The notes beneath the pieces were generated by a model that did not search any database, was not told where the DNA came from, and saw only the letters and a list, made by a program, of their open reading frames with translations. The position numbers and the translations under genes were made by a program. Positions 16,515 through 24,871 of a stretch of 64,000 bases of DNA are shown here, one piece after another (position 1 is the first letter of the stretch; each line of letters starts with the position of its first letter). Source of the DNA: BRH-c25 sp035627615 (GTDB lineage: Bacteria; Bacillota; Clostridia; Lutisporales; Lutisporaceae); assembly GCA_035627615.1 (NCBI GenBank), contig DASPLL010000024.1, positions 1 to 64,000 on the forward strand, written 5' to 3'.

Positions 16515-17876
16515 TTAATAATGCCTTATAACTTCAAAGCGTTCCATCTCATAGACTTCATTGCTTCTGATACCTGCTTTCTGCAGTGCAATATCTACCT
16601 GATAGTCAACAGTGTCCACACCCTCCAGATTAGGAAGCAGCAGGCCGGACCTGCGCCCGCTTCTTACTATGACACCGTATTTCTTCACATCCAGCTCCTC
16701 TTTGGATTTGATAGGCTCCGGCTCCATCAGGACATCCACAGAGTAATCCAGTTCGGAAAGCTCGTCTTCCTCTACTGGAAGGAATCTCGGGTCCCTGACC
16801 CCCGCACTTATGGCATTCCGGATGATTTCCATGGCAATATTTATGGTGGTGGGCCCTATAGTTCCGATGCAGCCCCTGAGCTCTCCGTATTTTTTCAAGG
16901 ATACGAACACTCCTGCCCTTCCTGTAAGCATTTCTGCAGGAAGGCTTTCAGGCACCTTAAGCTGCTTGCCTGTCCTCACATAGGTCTCCAGAGTATCTAT
17001 TGCCAGCTTCACATAGGGATCGCTGCTTTTTTCTGCTTTTCTGCCCTCACAGGCCTCAGAATGTACTTCTGCTATACAGTAGCCCACTCCGAAGGGACCT
17101 TCGTAGGATAATACCTCTCCTTTAATACTGCAGCCATCAAGACAGCCCATCAGCACTAAAGTAGAGTTGTATGCACATTCACCGGCGGCCTCCAGAAGCT
17201 CAGCCTGCATGGACATCAGCTCTTTAACCTTTCCCTCCCTTATTATTCCGGTGTATTTCTGATCATACTCCGCACCTCTGGGATCAAAGCCTGCGGGTGC
17301 ATCCTGAGTAAGCCTGTGTGAAAGGTCGCCGCTGGCTATTACCACCACCTTGCGGTCAAGCACCATAGCAGCATCTCTTATTGCTATGCCAAGCTTATAG
17401 TGCTGCTCCTTCGGGAGAAGACTGTAGGTTATATGCACCAGCTTGAAATCCTTATATTTCTTGTCCAGAAAATAAAGAGGAACCATGGCTCCATGATCAA
17501 GTCCCGGATCAAGACCATACGTCTTTTTAACATCCTCATGCATCGGAGCACAATATGTACCTTTTTTATCAGCCTGCTCCATTATTTTATCGATAAGCTC
17601 CAGATCATTATCAAAGCTCAGCTTTACCCCTGGAGCCCCGAACCTGGCAAGGCTGCCCTCCAGCCTTTCATCCGCGGCAATGGTCATAGCATCCTTTAGA
17701 AGTGTCCCGTGAGGGGTGATTATTACTACCGTATCCGGGCTAATATCCGCAATGCGTTCTGAAGCCTCCAAGGCGCCATCAATTGAGCTTCTTACCTTCA
17801 TCGTCTCCCTTTTTCCCACTTCCTCCACCATTATCGGTGGGTGAGGAAAAATAAACGCTCCTGCAATTCTTCCCAT
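16515..17876 (-). CDS. MEMO1-AMMECR1 fusion protein (AmmeMemoRadiSam A/B)
   Basis: A 453-residue fusion. Residues about 1-270 resemble MEMO1/class III extradiol dioxygenase (FPHPPIMVEEVGK, ITPHGTLL, DHGAMVPLYFL, ASGDLSHRLT), with several metal-type histidines. Residues about 280-453 are AMMECR1 (GVFVSLKKYGELRGCIGTIG, then RDPRFLPV). Together with the adjacent radical SAM enzyme this forms the AmmeMemoRadiSam system, found across Bacteria and Archaea, with no confirmed biochemical role. The ATG at 17876 has GGAG eight bases upstream; an earlier ATG at 17894 lies on that RBS. Confidence 0.9.
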   Translation of the reverse strand: MGRIAGAFIFPHPPIMVEEVGKRETMKVRSSIDGALEASERIADISPDTVVIITPHGTLLKDAMTIAADERLEGSLARFGAPGVKLSFDNDLELIDKIMEQADKKGTYCAPMHEDVKKTYGLDPGLDHGAMVPLYFLDKKYKDFKLVHITYSLLPKEQHYKLGIAIRDAAMVLDRKVVVIASGDLSHRLTQDAPAGFDPRGAEYDQKYTGIIREGKVKELMSMQAELLEAAGECAYNSTLVLMGCLDGCSIKGEVLSYEGPFGVGYCIAEVHSEACEGRKAEKSSDPYVKLAIDTLETYVRTGKQLKVPESLPAEMLTGRAGVFVSLKKYGELRGCIGTIGPTTINIAMEIIRNAISAGVRDPRFLPVEEDELSELDYSVDVLMEPEPIKSKEELDVKKYGVIVRSGRRSGLLLPNLEGVDTVDYQVDIALQKAGIRSNEVYEMERFEVIRHY

Positions 17877-18060
17877 TTTCTTCGCTCCTTCCAAACCCTG
17901 AGTAATTCTATATTCCCCTGCAGAGCTGAGATTAATTCCTCAGCTTTATAATACGTATATCTGACGTTACTCCAACTAATTATATTATATAGATAAAAAG
18001 AAAATAATTCCATTCTGGTTGGTATTCAAAATTAAATTTTACAGGATTTGAAAACATATA

Positions 18061-18108
18061 TTGACATCATCGTAAATTTACGATATAGTTAAATCGTAAA
18101 TTTACGAT
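18061..18108 (+). promoter_or_regulatory. Promoter and paired ArsR-type operators
   Basis: TTGACA (18061-18066), a 17-base spacer and TATAGT (18084-18089) form a near-consensus promoter. Two identical perfect palindromes ATCGTAAATTTACGAT lie at 18069-18084, covering the spacer and the -10 edge, and at 18093-18108, near the start point. The placement implies autorepression by the following ArsR-type regulator. Confidence 0.88.
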
Positions 18109-18125
18109 ACGTGGAGGAATAAAGC

Positions 18126-18428
18126 ATGGACACAGTAAAAATCTGTAATGCATTGGGCAATGAAACAAGATACCAGATAGTAAAAGCGTTGAAAGCCAAG
18201 GATATAGGAACCTGCTGCAGCAGGATCGAGTATTATGAGAATGGCGTGAGCGTAGGAGACGTTGTTAAGGCTACCGGACTTGCCCAGTCCACCATATCCC
18301 AGCATTTATCCGTTCTTGAGAAGGCCGGGCTTATATACAAGGAGAAAAGAGGCCAGTGGACCTGTTTCTTCCTTAATAAAAAGCTTATTGAAGAATTTTT
18401 GAAAGCTTTAGGCAAAGAATTATTATAA
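18126..18428 (+). CDS. ArsR/SmtB-family transcriptional repressor
   Basis: A 100-residue winged-helix regulator. The recognition helix lies in TGLAQSTISQHLSVLEKAGL and the wing in KRGQWTCFFL. A Cys-Cys pair (GTCCSRIEYY, near residue 36) between the first helices and the HTH may bind a thiophilic metal or metalloid. It is preceded by a strong promoter with two palindromic operators and followed by a third operator and a permease gene, so it probably represses itself and the permease until an inducer binds. The inducer (copper, zinc, arsenic or other) cannot be read from sequence. Confidence 0.92.
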   Translation: MDTVKICNALGNETRYQIVKALKAKDIGTCCSRIEYYENGVSVGDVVKATGLAQSTISQHLSVLEKAGLIYKEKRGQWTCFFLNKKLIEEFLKALGKELL

Positions 18429-18443
18429 TTTTTTACATAAATA

Positions 18444-18459
18444 TATCGGTAATTTACGA
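18444..18459 (+). promoter_or_regulatory. Third ArsR-type operator
   Basis: ATCGGTAATTTACGAT differs by one base from the operators at 18069 and 18093. It lies between the repressor stop and the permease RBS (GGAGG at 18466-18470), which suggests separate or roadblock control of the permease gene. Confidence 0.75.
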
Positions 18460-18478
18460 TATTAATGGAGGTAAGAAA

Positions 18479-19522
18479 ATGTTAGAAATTTTAAAAGAAA
18501 CCATCAATTATGTGTTCTCCACCCTGATCCATAATGCCCCTTCCCTGATACTAGGCATACTTGTGGCATCTGCAATAAAGGTATATGTGGATCCTGAGAC
18601 TATGAAAAAGGCCATTATGAAAAAAGCCGGCATATCAATCCCCGGCAGTGTTGCTTTTGGTGCTTTTACACCCTTTTGCGCATGCGGCACAATGGCTATC
18701 ATTGTGTCCATGCTTACAACAGCACTGCCCTGGGGTCCTATCATGGCTTTTATTGTGTCTTCTCCTCTTATGAGCCCTGACAGCTTTATAATGCTCTCAG
18801 GAATTATAAGCATTAGATTCGCGGCAGCATTGGCTGCTGCTTCCGTTATAATCGGACTCAGTGCGGGCTATATAACCCACTACATCGAAAAAAACACCGG
18901 TTTTCTTGATAACCAGGCAAGGTTCCATGACAGCAGGGTCAGCTCCTGTGGCTGCAGCCAGATCACAGAAAGCTGCTGCAGCTATAGCAGTGCGCCAATA
19001 GTTGAAAGCAGCGGAGCCTGCGGCTGTTCTTCGGCTGGAGCGGTATCCTGCTGCAGCAAGGATGCTCCGGTATTGTCAAGCTTCAATCAAGTAACAGAAA
19101 CATACAGGCTACGGGAATTCATGAATGCTGTTGTTGATATAGGAATCAAAAAAGTGCTGCTGTATTTCGCATTATTCGCTGCCATAGGTTACTTCATCAA
19201 TCAATTCGTACCCGCAGAGCTTATTCTGAAATACTTCAGCCCGGATAACATATTTGCAGTGCCTTTGTCTGCGATAATCGGTCTGCCTCTCTATGTAAGC
19301 GGCTCTTCCTCACTGCCTGTAATAAATATCCTTCTGGAGGGTGGAGCAAGTGAAGGCGCAATGCTGGCATTCATGATCACCGGTCCCGGCACAAGCGCAG
19401 GCGTTATAGCAGGCGTGGCAACCATAATGCGCAGGAAGGCCCTGTCCCTGTATATAGGCTATGTATTGGCCGGAGGAATAGTCCTGGGGTATTTATATGA
19501 CTTGCTGCTCAGATTTATATAA
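18479..19522 (+). CDS. SO_0444-type metal(loid) efflux permease
   Basis: A 347-residue membrane permease of the UPF0718/SO_0444 family, related to ArsP. About eight hydrophobic segments lie in two blocks (residues 1-130 and 215-347), each with a Pro/Gly-rich repeat (GAFTPFCACGTMAI; GLPLYVSGSSSLPV). The central loop, about residues 150-205, is very rich in cysteine: SSCGCSQ, ESCCSYS, GACGCSS and SCCSKD, eleven cysteines in all. This suggests binding of soft metals on the cytoplasmic side. The preceding ArsR-type repressor and its operators support a resistance role. The ion exported is unknown. Confidence 0.85.
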   Translation: MLEILKETINYVFSTLIHNAPSLILGILVASAIKVYVDPETMKKAIMKKAGISIPGSVAFGAFTPFCACGTMAIIVSMLTTALPWGPIMAFIVSSPLMSPDSFIMLSGIISIRFAAALAAASVIIGLSAGYITHYIEKNTGFLDNQARFHDSRVSSCGCSQITESCCSYSSAPIVESSGACGCSSAGAVSCCSKDAPVLSSFNQVTETYRLREFMNAVVDIGIKKVLLYFALFAAIGYFINQFVPAELILKYFSPDNIFAVPLSAIIGLPLYVSGSSSLPVINILLEGGASEGAMLAFMITGPGTSAGVIAGVATIMRRKALSLYIGYVLAGGIVLGYLYDLLLRFI

Positions 19523-19527
19523 TGGTC

Positions 19528-19563
19528 AAGAAAGGAAGCCGGGGATTCCTAGCTTCCTTTCTT
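19528..19563. terminator. Bidirectional terminator
   Basis: AAGAAAGGAAGC and GCTTCCTTTCTT make a twelve-pair stem between two convergent genes. It overlaps the last codons of the pyridoxamine-oxidase-like gene (stop at 19549). Confidence 0.75.
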
Positions 19564-20031
19564 TCCTGTTATTTCACTTATATCCAGTCTCAATATGCCT
19601 ACGCCCTCATAAACTCCGTCGTTTTTCAAAAGTCTTGCCTTTACCGGCTCCGGCATTTCCTCAAGCTGGTCTATCATTGTGACTAATGCGTGCTTTTTCT
19701 CTTCCAGCTTGTCAACCACATACATGTCGCCCCAGAAAACCACAGAGGCATATTTATGCTCGCACTCCCCATTAAGATAACCTCCATCAATTATCACCGT
19801 GGCGCAGACCTTAGGATTTTCTTTTATAAAATCAATTTTCAAGCCTGCTTTGGCGCTGTGAAAATATAGGGAGTTCCTGCTCTCATCATACCCATAGCTC
19901 AGTGTGACTATATAGGGCTCGTTATTTCTGCACATTGAAATAACTGCATATTTACCGTTTTTTAGTATATTGGTAATTTCATCCTTGCCCTTAATCTCCC
20001 GTTCAGATTTTCTCATATGATACTTCATCAT
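19549..20031 (-). CDS. Pyridoxamine 5'-phosphate oxidase-like FMN-binding protein
   Basis: A 160-residue split-barrel flavin-binding protein of the NimA/PNPOx-like family. Seen are KGKYAVISM-like strand KNGKYAVISMCRN, PYIVTLSYGYD, LYFHSAKAGLKIDFIKENP and the strand region CEHKYASVVFWGDMYVV, in the usual order. Members bind FMN or related cofactors and include nitroimidazole reductases, heme-binding proteins and uncharacterised oxidoreductases. It converges with the permease gene. Specific function is not clear. Confidence 0.8.
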   Translation of the reverse strand: MMKYHMRKSEREIKGKDEITNILKNGKYAVISMCRNNEPYIVTLSYGYDESRNSLYFHSAKAGLKIDFIKENPKVCATVIIDGGYLNGECEHKYASVVFWGDMYVVDKLEEKKHALVTMIDQLEEMPEPVKARLLKNDGVYEGVGILRLDISEITGKKGS

Positions 20032-20099
20032 TTGTTTTCACCCCATTCTTTATTCGTTAAGCCTCTTACTCTATTATAATACTAAAATATGCCACAATA

Positions 20100-20144
20100 A
20101 AATGCGATTTTTTTAACACAAAAATGATAAAACCTATCGCATTT
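20100..20144. promoter_or_regulatory. Inverted repeat upstream of the NADH dehydrogenase gene
   Basis: AAATGCGAT (20100-20108) and ATCGCATTT (20136-20144) are exact inverted repeats 27 bases apart in an otherwise A+T-rich 206-base intergenic stretch between divergent genes. A TTGTTAA half site follows. It may be an operator; no factor is assigned. Confidence 0.35.
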
Positions 20145-20237
20145 GTTAAATATATATTATATAATAATAATGAATATTATTATATTTAATATTTTTTTGT
20201 TTCTTAATATTTTAATCATATTCAAGGAGGTATTATC

Positions 20238-22079
20238 TTGTCAGAAGTAAAGAAAATAGTCATACTCGGCGCTGGCTACGCAGGAGTCGAGGCGGCAAAG
20301 GTTCTGAGCAAGAAGTTTAAAAAGGATCACAGCGTTGAAATCACTCTGATCGATGAAAATCCTTTCCACACTCTTCTCACTGAGCTGCATGAGATCGCAG
20401 GCCGTAGAACAGATAAAGAAAGCGTAATGGTAGACCTTTACAATGTATTCAAGGCTACCAAGGTCAATGTTGTAAGAGATAGAATTGAAAGCATTGATTA
20501 TGAAGCAAAGACCCTTACATCAAGCAAGGGAACATACAAGTATGATTACTTTGTTCTTGGTTGCGGAGCTGAACCGGCATTCTTTGGAGTTGAAGGCGTT
20601 AAAGATTATGGTTTTACCATATGGTCACTTAAGGATGCTTTAAAGATCAGAGAGCACATCGAACACAGCTTCCAGCTCGCCAAAGATGAAAAAGATGCTG
20701 CAAAAAGAAAGGAACTTCTCACCTTTGTTGTTGCTGGCGCAGGCTTCACAGGAATTGAGGTTGTGGGAGAACTTTTTGAATGGAAAAACATTTTATGCGA
20801 AAAGCATGAAATCGATCCAAAGGAAGTTAATATCTACAATGTAGAAGCTATGCCAACAATATTGCCGATATTGAGACCGAGCCTTCAGAAAAAAGCTACG
20901 GATTTCCTTACAAAGAAGGGCGTAAAAGTAATGACAAATGCGCCTATTGTCAAGGCAACTCCGAACAGCATAGTTCTCAAGGACGGACAAGTGATAAGCA
21001 CAGGTACTCTTATCTGGACTTGTGGTGTACAGGGCAACAGCTTCTCAGTATCAACAGGTCTTACCCAGGGTAAGAGGAACAGAATACAGGTTAATGACTA
21101 CATGCAGAGTATGGACAAAGAAGAAGTATATGTTGTCGGAGACAACGCATACTACGAAATAGATGGAAAGCCGATTCCGCAGATAGTTGAAACAGCTCTT
21201 CAGACAGGTGAATGCGCAGCTCATAATATAGCTGCAGCTATCAACAAGACAGAAAAGAAAAAATTTGTACTTAACACTCACGGTTTCATGGTTTCAATAG
21301 GAAGCCACTACTGTGTAGCAGAACTTATGGGCACTCCGCTGTCAGGCTTCTTGGCAATGGCTGCAAAACATCTGGTTAACCTCCACTATCTATGGGGAGT
21401 TGGCGGTTTGAGGCTCATATGGAACTATCTGCTCCATGAATTCTTCCACATGAAGGATAACAGGGCATTTGTAGGCGGACACCTGGCACATAGGACACAC
21501 ACTTCCTGGCTTGTACTTCTGCGTTTATACGTAGGTGTAATGTGGCTGATAGAAGGTGTGAAGAAGGTACAGGAAGGTTGGTTGAACCCGGCAAACATCA
21601 AGATAGTTCAGGTTGCAGGAACTTCAGCGGCATCAGGTGCAGCAGAAGCAGCTGTAGAAGCTACTTCAGCAGCATCAGGAGCAGCAGCCGGAGCTGCCGG
21701 AGAAGCAGCTGCAGCTGTAGGACCAACGCCTATATTTGCAGAACCATGGGCAATATATCAGTGGTTCACAGATACAATAGTTGCACCTAATGCATTCTTG
21801 TTCCAGTCAATGGTTGTATTGATGGAAATAGGTATCGGTCTTGCACTTATTGCAGGTCTCTTCACCTTCTTTGCATCATTAGGCTCAGTATTCCTTTGCG
21901 GTAACTTCATTGTATCCGCTATGGCAGGCTATGACATACTCTGGTATGTATTCGCATCAATTGCCCTTATGGGCGGAGCAGGCGGAGCTTTCGGCCTCGA
22001 CTACTATGTACAGCCGTGGATCAAGAAGTTCTGGAAAAAGACCAATTTCGCCCGCGGCAGCTATCTCTACTTTGATTAA
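20238..22079 (+). CDS. Type II NADH dehydrogenase-like protein fused to a DoxX domain
   Basis: A 613-residue fusion. Residues about 1-420 form an FAD/NAD(P)H oxidoreductase of the Ndh-2 type: FAD-binding GAGYAGVEAAKVL at the start, NAD-binding VVAGAGFTGIEVVGEL near 170 and the second FAD motif VYVVGDNAYY near 300. Then comes HRTHTSWLVLLRLYVGVMWLIEG, the start of a DoxX-like membrane domain with about four helices (to 600). An Ala/Gly-rich linker of about 40 residues sits within it. It should pass electrons from NADH to a membrane acceptor. The start is TTG at 20238 with a perfect AAGGAGGT seven bases upstream. Confidence 0.9.
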   Translation: MSEVKKIVILGAGYAGVEAAKVLSKKFKKDHSVEITLIDENPFHTLLTELHEIAGRRTDKESVMVDLYNVFKATKVNVVRDRIESIDYEAKTLTSSKGTYKYDYFVLGCGAEPAFFGVEGVKDYGFTIWSLKDALKIREHIEHSFQLAKDEKDAAKRKELLTFVVAGAGFTGIEVVGELFEWKNILCEKHEIDPKEVNIYNVEAMPTILPILRPSLQKKATDFLTKKGVKVMTNAPIVKATPNSIVLKDGQVISTGTLIWTCGVQGNSFSVSTGLTQGKRNRIQVNDYMQSMDKEEVYVVGDNAYYEIDGKPIPQIVETALQTGECAAHNIAAAINKTEKKKFVLNTHGFMVSIGSHYCVAELMGTPLSGFLAMAAKHLVNLHYLWGVGGLRLIWNYLLHEFFHMKDNRAFVGGHLAHRTHTSWLVLLRLYVGVMWLIEGVKKVQEGWLNPANIKIVQVAGTSAASGAAEAAVEATSAASGAAAGAAGEAAAAVGPTPIFAEPWAIYQWFTDTIVAPNAFLFQSMVVLMEIGIGLALIAGLFTFFASLGSVFLCGNFIVSAMAGYDILWYVFASIALMGGAGGAFGLDYYVQPWIKKFWKKTNFARGSYLYFD

Positions 22080-22094
22080 TCAATAGTTTCCTTA

Positions 22095-22130
22095 AATAAG
22101 CATCAGAATTTTTTCTGGTGCTTATTTTTT
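22095..22130 (+). terminator. Terminator after the Ndh2-DoxX gene
   Basis: AATAAGCATCAGAA and TTCTGGTGCTTATT pair nearly perfectly, followed by TTTTTT, 16 bases after the stop. Confidence 0.88.
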
Positions 22131-22187
22131 ATAACGAGTAGGAAAGTATAAATTTCCTTAGTGTGCCACTTGACCTCAACGAGTTTC

Positions 22188-22235
22188 AAAAAAGGCTTCC
22201 TTGATTGTTAAAATGCTTCAATGGAGGCCTTTTTT
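22188..22235. terminator. Second hairpin with A- and T-runs
   Basis: AAAAAAGGCTTCC and GGAGGCCTTTTTT pair with one mismatch; the A-run and T-run flank the stem on opposite sides, so it could terminate in both directions. No gene is visible between this and the previous terminator (22131-22187). Confidence 0.6.
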
Positions 22236-22317
22236 ATGTATAAAATACCTTTCTTAAAAGAGACTAATGAGGATGAACATACTATAAAAAATCCAATAAT
22301 AACAGGAGGCATAGTTT

Positions 22318-22536
22318 ATGGAAGCCGGTGTAAGAAACAAGGTAATAGGCGAGATCGAAGCCATAAAATCTGATGAAATCATGGCTGAAGTCAAGATGCG
22401 GGGCACATGACAGGACAACAGCCTGAGGTTCACGTCCGTGATGACGCGGGAAAGTCTTGAAGATGCGGGTTTTAAAAAAGGAGACAGAGTTGAGGCTCTG
22501 GTAAAGGCAATTAATGTTGTATTTGTAAAGCAATAA
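22318..22536 (+). CDS. TOBE/Mop molybdate-binding protein with in-frame TGA (candidate selenoprotein)
   Basis: Translation gives 72 residues if TGA at 22408-22410 (codon 31) is read through. The part before it (MEAGVRNKVIGEIEAIKSDE, then IMAEVKMRGT) and the part after it (QDNSLRFTSVMTRESLEDAG, then KKGDRVEALVKAINVVFVKQ) together make one full-length Mop/TOBE domain, a small oxyanion-binding fold that stores molybdate or tungstate. AGGAGG lies eight bases before the ATG and a terminator starts at the stop, so the gene looks intact and expressed. A SECIS-like hairpin follows the TGA. Selenocysteine at 31 is my preferred reading; a recent nonsense mutation (for example from GGA) is the alternative. 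Confidence 0.7.
22408..22451 (+). other. Candidate UGA-selenocysteine codon and SECIS-like hairpin
   Basis: After the UGA, CCUG pairs with CGGG as a lower stem and UCAC with GUGA as an upper stem, closing the four-base loop GUCC that starts 24 bases after the UGA. This meets the usual bacterial SECIS criteria: loop 16-37 bases downstream, loop of 3-14 bases and G among its first two bases. The stems are short, so support is moderate. Confidence 0.4.
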
Positions 22537-22585
22537 CAAGAGGGGGGCAGGTGATGCCTCCCTCTTGTTATTGTAATGCCTTTTT
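22531..22585 (+). terminator. Terminator of the TOBE gene
   Basis: CAATAACAAGAGGGGGGC and GCCTCCCTCTTGTTATTG form an eighteen-base stem with one mismatch. It starts within the last codons of the TOBE gene and is followed by TAATGCCTTTTT. Confidence 0.9.
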
Positions 22586-24120
22586 CAATCATATATGTCG
22601 GAAAATTCTTTTCTAATCTTCTCCATTTTCTGGCTCTGACAGAGAAATTCACATGCTGCACAGCTGTTCTCATGACATGATTGTATTACCGGGAACTCAA
22701 CAACAAACTCGCTTCCTTCACCCAGTTTGCTTTTCACTGATATACTTCCTCCGTGCATTTCTACTAATGATTTTGTTAAGGATAAACCAATTCCACTGCC
22801 CTCCCTGTCTCTTGTGGACGATTTATCCACCTGTACAAACCTGTCAAAAATTACTTTTGTCATCTCCTCGGGAATTCCTATTCCGGTGTCTCTGACACTT
22901 ATGGTGATACTATCCTTCCCATCATATACACTGACATCGACATGTCCGCCTTCATGAGTGAACTTTACTGCATTTGACAGCAGGTTAAGGACTATCCTTT
23001 CTATCTTCTCCGGATCGCATAGTATAAACTTTTCTTCTATATCTGTATCAAAGGTCAGGCAAATATTTTTCCTTTCGATATAAATTGCTGCCGATAATGA
23101 GATATCTTCTACTACTTTGACGATGTTGCAGTACTCAGGATTATATTGTAAATACTCCGCATCAATTTTTGTCATATCAATCAGATTGTCAATAAGCCTG
23201 GTCAGCCTGTAACAATTCTGCTTCATTATTTCCATATACTGTGGAATCTCTTTATTATATCCATGCAGCTGCGTACTTTTCAGCGCGCATTCAAGCATTT
23301 GTTCCGATGTGAATATCACATTGAGCGGTGTTCTGAGTTCATGGGATATGTTGGTAAAAAAAGCCGTTCTTATCTTTTCCAGTTCTTTTGCCTGGTTAAG
23401 CTCCTCGGTACGTTTCAGAAGGCTATCCTCAGCGATCTTGTAAAGGCGGTCAAGCTCTTTACTATATTCCTCTATGGTCTTTCTATTCATAAAGCCGCTG
23501 ATATATGCAGAATAGTTTATGTCTGAGATTATCAATGCCAGGGCTAAAAGCATCGTAACAAAAATGAAGTTCTGCGATATAGCCATTGGATCTCTGACCA
23601 AAAAAATCATTCCAATCTGATAAAAGACCCACGAAAGCGTATAAATGAGCCCCCTCTCAAAAGGCGGCATTATTATAACAGAGCCTATGCAAAGCGCAGC
23701 GGTCAAATATGAAAAGGGCCTTTGGCCTGCCAATTCATTGTTGACTGCAATTATAGAGCACAGTATCAGCACAAAGCTTATGATTAAGATATGTGTGAGC
23801 TTCAGAAAAAATATGTCCTTAAAAATAATGTCCCTATAGCCTAGGGTGATCATCAGAAACACCAAGGAACCAAAGAGAAGCAGTATATGAAGATGATAGG
23901 AAGAAAATGAAACATACATGGATTCTATTTGAGAATACGGACTAACCAGGATTATGGTGAGAATTGTTGTAATTATTATTATCAATGCACATGCCAGAAC
24001 TATCTCCCGTTTTACATTCACATTCAACATTTCCATTAATAATTCGTCTTTATATGCCTCAGGAACTGCTGATTCTCTCCTATTGCCAAGTTTTTTTGCA
24101 ATTGTGGGAAAATAGCCCAT
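22585..24120 (-). CDS. Membrane sensor histidine kinase
   Basis: A 511-residue histidine kinase. Residues about 35-210 contain seven to eight hydrophobic segments without a clear extracellular domain, like MASE-type sensors that detect membrane-associated cues. A short coiled coil leads to the H-box FFTNISHELRTPLN (near residue 258). The ATPase domain has the N-box (NLLSNAVKF), G1 (VRDTGIGIP), F-box (FDRFVQVD) and G2 (GSGIGLSL). The C-terminal tail contains a cysteine group (SCHENSCAACEFLC) outside the kinase core, which could bind metal or respond to redox. No response regulator gene is adjacent, so the partner is unknown. Confidence 0.9.
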   Translation of the reverse strand: MGYFPTIAKKLGNRRESAVPEAYKDELLMEMLNVNVKREIVLACALIIIITTILTIILVSPYSQIESMYVSFSSYHLHILLLFGSLVFLMITLGYRDIIFKDIFFLKLTHILIISFVLILCSIIAVNNELAGQRPFSYLTAALCIGSVIIMPPFERGLIYTLSWVFYQIGMIFLVRDPMAISQNFIFVTMLLALALIISDINYSAYISGFMNRKTIEEYSKELDRLYKIAEDSLLKRTEELNQAKELEKIRTAFFTNISHELRTPLNVIFTSEQMLECALKSTQLHGYNKEIPQYMEIMKQNCYRLTRLIDNLIDMTKIDAEYLQYNPEYCNIVKVVEDISLSAAIYIERKNICLTFDTDIEEKFILCDPEKIERIVLNLLSNAVKFTHEGGHVDVSVYDGKDSITISVRDTGIGIPEEMTKVIFDRFVQVDKSSTRDREGSGIGLSLTKSLVEMHGGSISVKSKLGEGSEFVVEFPVIQSCHENSCAACEFLCQSQKMEKIRKEFSDIYD

Positions 24121-24277
24121 GTCAAATTTCCGCCCTTCTTTTTTTATGACAGCAAAGTATTCCTTTTAATTGAAAACTTTGTACATTCTGAGGAATATTT
24201 CTACAATTTTTTGTTAATTCCTGCATGTTTTATACCAATGCAATTACTTTATTAAACTACATAAATCTACAAAAAAA

Positions 24278-24304
24278 CACAGGTGGTGCAAAGAACCGCC
24301 TGTG
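24278..24304 (-). terminator. Terminator after the small charged protein gene
   Basis: CACAGG..GGT and ACC..CCTGTG form a hairpin; on the minus strand TTTTTTTG follows. It lies 34 bases beyond the stop at 24338. Confidence 0.8.
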
Positions 24305-24337
24305 CTATTTGGCAAACATTGAATCCTATAATATTCT

Positions 24338-24730
24338 CTAGTTAATGAAGTTAAGCTGTTCTCTCCTGTGCTCCTGCTTTATCTTTGAATTCTGCAGAGT
24401 ACCTTCATCCAGGTGTGCACTATGATGTTGAAGATAATGCTCTGTAAACTCCATGTTTCTTCTGATGTTTCTGCCTTCATCTACGCCTTCATGTTTGCCG
24501 TAAGCGATTATATTCTTGAGGTTTTCCATCCTGGCTTCTCGTTCGGCCTGAATCTCAAAGGAATGCTTTATCTGGTCAAGTCTTGCTATATCTGAATTTT
24601 CTTCCAGGTGTCTTTGAGTCCGGATGTACCGGTTGTCAATCCTCAAAAGTTCCTCTATCCTCCTGGCATTTGCAAGCTTCAGCTCCTCTTTGCTATCCAT
24701 TGCTTTCGATTCCTGCTTGTGATAACTCAT
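24338..24730 (-). CDS. Uncharacterised charged coiled-coil protein
   Basis: A 130-residue hydrophilic protein that I do not recognise. It is rich in Glu, Arg, Lys and His, has no membrane segment or signal peptide and looks almost entirely helical, with heptad-like spacing in residues 12-80 (KEELKLANARRIEELLRIDN and onward). Histidines are frequent (HHSAHLDEG). An AGGAGGG RBS precedes the ATG and a terminator follows, so it is probably a real, separately transcribed gene. Confidence 0.6.
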   Translation of the reverse strand: MSYHKQESKAMDSKEELKLANARRIEELLRIDNRYIRTQRHLEENSDIARLDQIKHSFEIQAEREARMENLKNIIAYGKHEGVDEGRNIRRNMEFTEHYLQHHSAHLDEGTLQNSKIKQEHRREQLNFIN

Positions 24731-24831
24731 AGAATCCCTCCTAACATAATCTATTATATTTTCTGTAGTTTCTGAAGTAATTATATTGGTACATTTTTCA
24801 TTTTTTATTTTTACAGGCTCATGGAAAATAA

Positions 24832-24862
24832 CAGCCAGATATGCAGAATAAATGTCTGGCTG
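24832..24862 (-). terminator. Terminator after the Xaa-Pro peptidase gene
   Basis: CAGCCAGA pairs with TCTGGCTG; on the minus strand TTATTTTCC follows. It lies ten bases beyond the stop at 24872. Confidence 0.7.
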
Positions 24863-24871
24863 CTAATAGTC

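Noticed and set aside
22411..22536. Two separate small genes split by the TGA in the TOBE gene
   Set aside because: The second half has no RBS or good start and both halves belong to one domain.
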